Below, piece by piece: positions 6,978 to 8,237 of a stretch of DNA of 8,237 nucleotides. The translations under genes and the position numbers were made by a program. The stretch is from Bacteroidota bacterium (GTDB lineage Bacteria > Bacteroidota > Rhodothermia > Rhodothermales > JAAAOL01), in assembly GCA_009908885.1 (NCBI GenBank), contig JAAAOL010000088.1:1-8237 (forward strand), in the 5' to 3' direction. The number at the start of each line of letters is the position of its first letter. The stretch's first letter is position 1. The notes beneath the pieces were generated by a model. The model ran no database searches and was not told the DNA's origin. It saw only the letters and a program-made list of their open reading frames with translations.

Positions 6978-7016
6978 TGCTCCCGTCTGGAACGGGCCCC
7001 GCTCACGCGAGCCTTG

Positions 7017-7049
7017 GACAAATATTCCCGGGGCGAGCGGGAACTTGTC
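7017..7049 (+). other. Imperfect hairpin in the 5' leader of tRNA-Phe
   Basis: GACAA (7017-7021) pairs with TTGTC (7045-7049) and TTCCCG (7025-7030) pairs with CGGGAA (7038-7043). The loop is GGGCGAG and an asymmetric bulge separates the two stems. No T-run follows, so it is not an intrinsic terminator of hemL. It could be a processing or stabilising element in the tRNA precursor, or chance in GC-rich DNA. Confidence 0.4.
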
Positions 7050-7097
7050 GACGTACTGACGTTGAAATCGTCCTCCACGGGCGATCATCCCCGATCC

Positions 7098-7170
<73 letters not shown>

Positions 7171-7175
7171 CCCCG

Positions 7176-7210
7176 AATCCTCCTAAATGTCGCGTTTAGG
7201 GGGATTTTTT
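7176..7210 (+). terminator. Rho-independent terminator of tRNA-Phe
   Basis: AATCCTCCTAAA (7176-7187) pairs over 12 bases with TTTAGGGGGATT (7195-7206) with a single G-U pair. The loop is 7 bases and a run of six T (7205-7210) ends the structure. It starts five bases after the tRNA discriminator and should cleanly separate the tRNA from the genes downstream. Confidence 0.92.
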
Positions 7211-7239
7211 ATATCCTCTCGCTTCGGAGCCCCGGCTTT

Positions 7240-7347
7240 TCTCCTCCGATTTGTCTCCTATTTGTCACCCGAAGATAGCCACATAATCGCCGTTTTTGGG
7301 TGAACTAGGGGCATTTCCAGCACCAGTAGGTATCTCCCTGTCACCCG
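7240..7347. repeat. Imperfect TCTCC-(A/T)TTGTCACCCG repeats downstream of the tRNA
   Basis: TGTCACCCG occurs as an exact direct repeat at 7263-7271 and 7339-7347, each preceded by TCTCC a few bases upstream. A third, more degenerate unit with TCTCC and ATTTGTC lies at 7240-7255. The core TCACCC also appears inverted as GGGTGA at 7298-7303. Several related sites within about 110 bases next to a tRNA could be protein-binding sites of a regulator or recombinase, but no partner gene is in the window. Confidence 0.45.
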
Positions 7348-7374
7348 TCCGTTCATCCTCTCTGGATTGTCAGG

Positions 7375-7405
7375 GCGCCATCTTTCCATTGAGGAGAGAT
7401 GGCGC
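7375..7405. terminator. 13-bp hairpin with T-rich plus-strand tail (possible terminator or leader structure)
   Basis: GCGCCATCTTTCC (7375-7387) pairs with GGAGAGATGGCGC (7393-7405) across 13 positions with one G-T pair; the loop is ATTGA. On the plus strand it is followed by TTCTCGGTTTCTTTTT, T-rich but broken by C and G, so termination is plausible but not canonical. The tRNA already has its own terminator, so this may be the end of a decayed or unrecognised transcript. Alternatively it may be a structured 5' leader of the receiver gene, about 107 bases upstream of its start. Confidence 0.45.
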
Positions 7406-7503
7406 TTCTCGGTTTCTTTTTGGGTACTCGGTGCCGCGTGCTGTATCCTTACTTGCCGCCATACTTAACTAATGCACCCGATACCTCTTCCCCCCCTCAC
7501 CAC

Positions 7504-7509
7504 GGAGGT
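7504..7509 (+). promoter_or_regulatory. Shine-Dalgarno fixing the receiver gene start
   Basis: GGAGGT lies 3 bases before ATG at 7513 and 6 bases before the in-frame GTG at 7516. It argues for a start at one of these two codons, not at the upstream in-frame ATG at 7399, which lies inside the hairpin arm. Confidence 0.7.
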
Positions 7510-7512
7510 ACT

Positions 7513-7926
7513 ATGGTGGCTTGCCCCTCAGAAAGCCACAGTGCGGGCGATGTACGTCCTCGCATCCTCGTCGTAGACGATCACGAACCGTCTAGCCGAC
7601 TTATCGACCTGATGACCCCAGCGTATTGCGAGGTCGATACCGCGCAGGACGGTGAGACGGGGCTGCAATTTCTGGCCGAGAAGCAGTACGACGCTATTCT
7701 GCTCGACATTGAGATGCCCCGCCCGCTGACGGGAATCCGCGTGCTCCGAGAAATACGGAGCCGGTACCCTGACCTAAAGGCGCCGGTCATCGCTTTCACC
7801 GCGCATGTTCTCCCACGCGACGAGCAGGACCTCTACGATGAGGGGTTCGATGGCTACCTCGGCAAGCCGTTCGTGCGGGCTGACCTGCTCGACGTGCTTC
7901 GGCAGCATATCGACGGACTGGAGTGA
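7513..7926 (+). CDS. Single-domain response regulator (CheY/DivK-like receiver)
   Basis: A 137-residue protein that is almost entirely one phosphoacceptor receiver domain, with no output domain. All key residues are present. The acidic Mg2+ pair is D22-D23 in ILVVDDHEPS, the phosphorylated Asp is D65 in LLDIEMP, the switch Thr is T96 in AFTAHV, and the conserved Lys is K118 in GYLGKPF. It must act through a partner kinase, phosphotransfer protein or target encoded elsewhere. The start at 7513 is chosen because GGAGGT precedes it and the receiver core begins near residue 17; GTG at 7516 is an alternative with better RBS spacing. Base composition is lower in G/C than in the hem genes, which fits an accessory origin. 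It lies 77 bases upstream of a putative restriction-modification gene on the same strand; a functional link is speculative. Confidence 0.95.
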   Translation: MVACPSESHSAGDVRPRILVVDDHEPSSRLIDLMTPAYCEVDTAQDGETGLQFLAEKQYDAILLDIEMPRPLTGIRVLREIRSRYPDLKAPVIAFTAHVLPRDEQDLYDEGFDGYLGKPFVRADLLDVLRQHIDGLE

Positions 7927-7943
7927 CACTCGGCACTTCTGGC

Positions 7944-7971
7944 TTGACCTACCCCCCGGTAAGGCTTTACT
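7944..7971 (+). promoter_or_regulatory. Promoter candidate upstream of the restriction-modification-like gene
   Basis: TTGACC (7944-7949) is followed after 16 bases by TTTACT (7966-7971); TACTTA at 7968-7973 is an alternative -10 with 18-base spacing. It sits in the 77-base gap after the receiver gene, 32 bases before the next ATG. This suggests the downstream gene may have its own promoter. Confidence 0.4.
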
Positions 7972-8003
7972 TAAAGGCTCCCGCTGACAAGCAGTAGCCC
8001 CCC

Positions 8004-8237
8004 ATGCCCGAGTCCTCCATCGACGCCTTCATCGAGAAGTGGCGTGCCTCCGGTGCGTCCGAGCAGTCCAACTACGCCCTCTTCCTGACCGAACTCTGCG
8101 ACGTGCTGGCCGTCGGACGGCCTGACGCGGCCTCCAGCATCGTCGAGAAGAACGCCTATACGTTCGAGCGCTCCGTGCAGTACGGCCCGGAGGAGGACGG
8201 CACCCGAGGCCGCATCGACCTCTACAAGCGCGGGTGC
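8004..8237 (+). CDS. N-terminus of a probable MmeI-like type IIG/IIL restriction-modification enzyme (3' end outside the window)
   Basis: The first 78 residues of a longer protein; the frame is open to the window edge. The opening FIEKWRASGASEQSNYALFL, then LTELCDVLAVGRP, NAYTFERSV and finally GRIDLYKRGC, is the pattern I associate with the N-terminal end of large DNA methyltransferase/nuclease fusions of the MmeI type. In MmeI the Asp of this region and a following E-x-K form the PD-(D/E)xK nuclease site. D72 in RIDLYKRG would be that Asp, and the E-x-K should lie just past the window edge. If correct, the full protein would be roughly 900 residues or more, with an adenine N6-methyltransferase domain and a target-recognition domain. 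Stand-alone methyltransferases and phage-defence enzymes share this N-terminus. The ATG has no clear Shine-Dalgarno, and codon use resembles the hem genes more than the receiver. Confidence 0.7.
   Translation, partial: MPESSIDAFIEKWRASGASEQSNYALFLTELCDVLAVGRPDAASSIVEKNAYTFERSVQYGPEEDGTRGRIDLYKRGC

Larger units (their letters stand above)
7211..7512. other. Non-coding region between tRNA-Phe and the receiver gene
   Basis: About 300 bases, noticeably richer in A/T than the hem genes, with no convincing gene on either strand. It holds imperfect short repeats at 7240-7347, a strong 13-bp hairpin at 7375-7405 and weak promoter-like elements before the receiver gene (TTTG at 7419-7422, TATCCTT at 7444-7450). 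The minus-strand frames I translated near the tRNA were interrupted by stops, so no integrase remnant was recognised. Confidence 0.6.

Noticed and set aside
7211..7340. Remnant of an integrase gene reading towards the tRNA on the minus strand
   Set aside because: The minus-strand frames I translated were broken by stops and showed no tyrosine-recombinase motif.
7399..7512. N-terminal extension of the receiver protein from the ATG at 7399
   Set aside because: The extra 38 residues are not part of a receiver fold, the ATG sits in a hairpin arm, and a good Shine-Dalgarno stands before 7513.

Overview
The window is a high-GC bacterial chromosome segment. Most of it is a heme-biosynthesis neighbourhood, followed by a tRNA-Phe gene and the start of what looks like an accessory region. 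Codons end strongly in G/C. The tRNA promoter candidate (TTGACG, then TACCTTCG) resembles the Bacteroidota -33/-7 type. With an oxygen-dependent HemF and a HemL (C5 route), this fits an aerobic Bacteroidota/Rhodothermota-like organism (Salinibacter or Rhodothermus relatives). That placement is an inference, not something the sequence proves.

Positions 1-2082 are a tight plus-strand run: the end of a dienelactone-hydrolase-family enzyme, hemE (uroporphyrinogen decarboxylase) and a stand-alone RluA-family pseudouridine synthase. Each junction overlaps by one base (TGATG). A 98-residue protein on the minus strand (2079-2375) converges on the synthase gene, sharing a palindromic stop region, and diverges from hemF. 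It carries a GREAY motif and may be an HK97 A-domain-like protein; its function is unknown.

Positions 2427-6893 hold hemF (coproporphyrinogen III oxidase), hemH (ferrochelatase, with a cysteine set suggesting an Fe-S cluster), a class I SAM methyltransferase whose start overlaps the hemH stop by four bases, and hemL (glutamate-1-semialdehyde aminomutase). HemL makes 5-aminolevulinate early in the pathway. HemE, HemF and HemH act late, taking uroporphyrinogen III to coproporphyrinogen, protoporphyrinogen and heme. No protoporphyrinogen oxidase lies in the window, so that step must be encoded elsewhere.

Positions 6894-8237 hold a good promoter candidate, a tRNA-Phe(GAA) without encoded CCA and a strong intrinsic terminator. 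These are followed by about 300 bases of non-coding, more A/T-rich DNA with short repeats and a 13-bp hairpin. Next come a single-domain CheY-like receiver and the first 78 codons of a large protein resembling the nuclease end of MmeI-like type IIG/IIL restriction-modification enzymes. The change from housekeeping genes to a putative defence gene just past a tRNA gene suggests a genomic-island edge, but no integrase or duplicated attachment site is visible.
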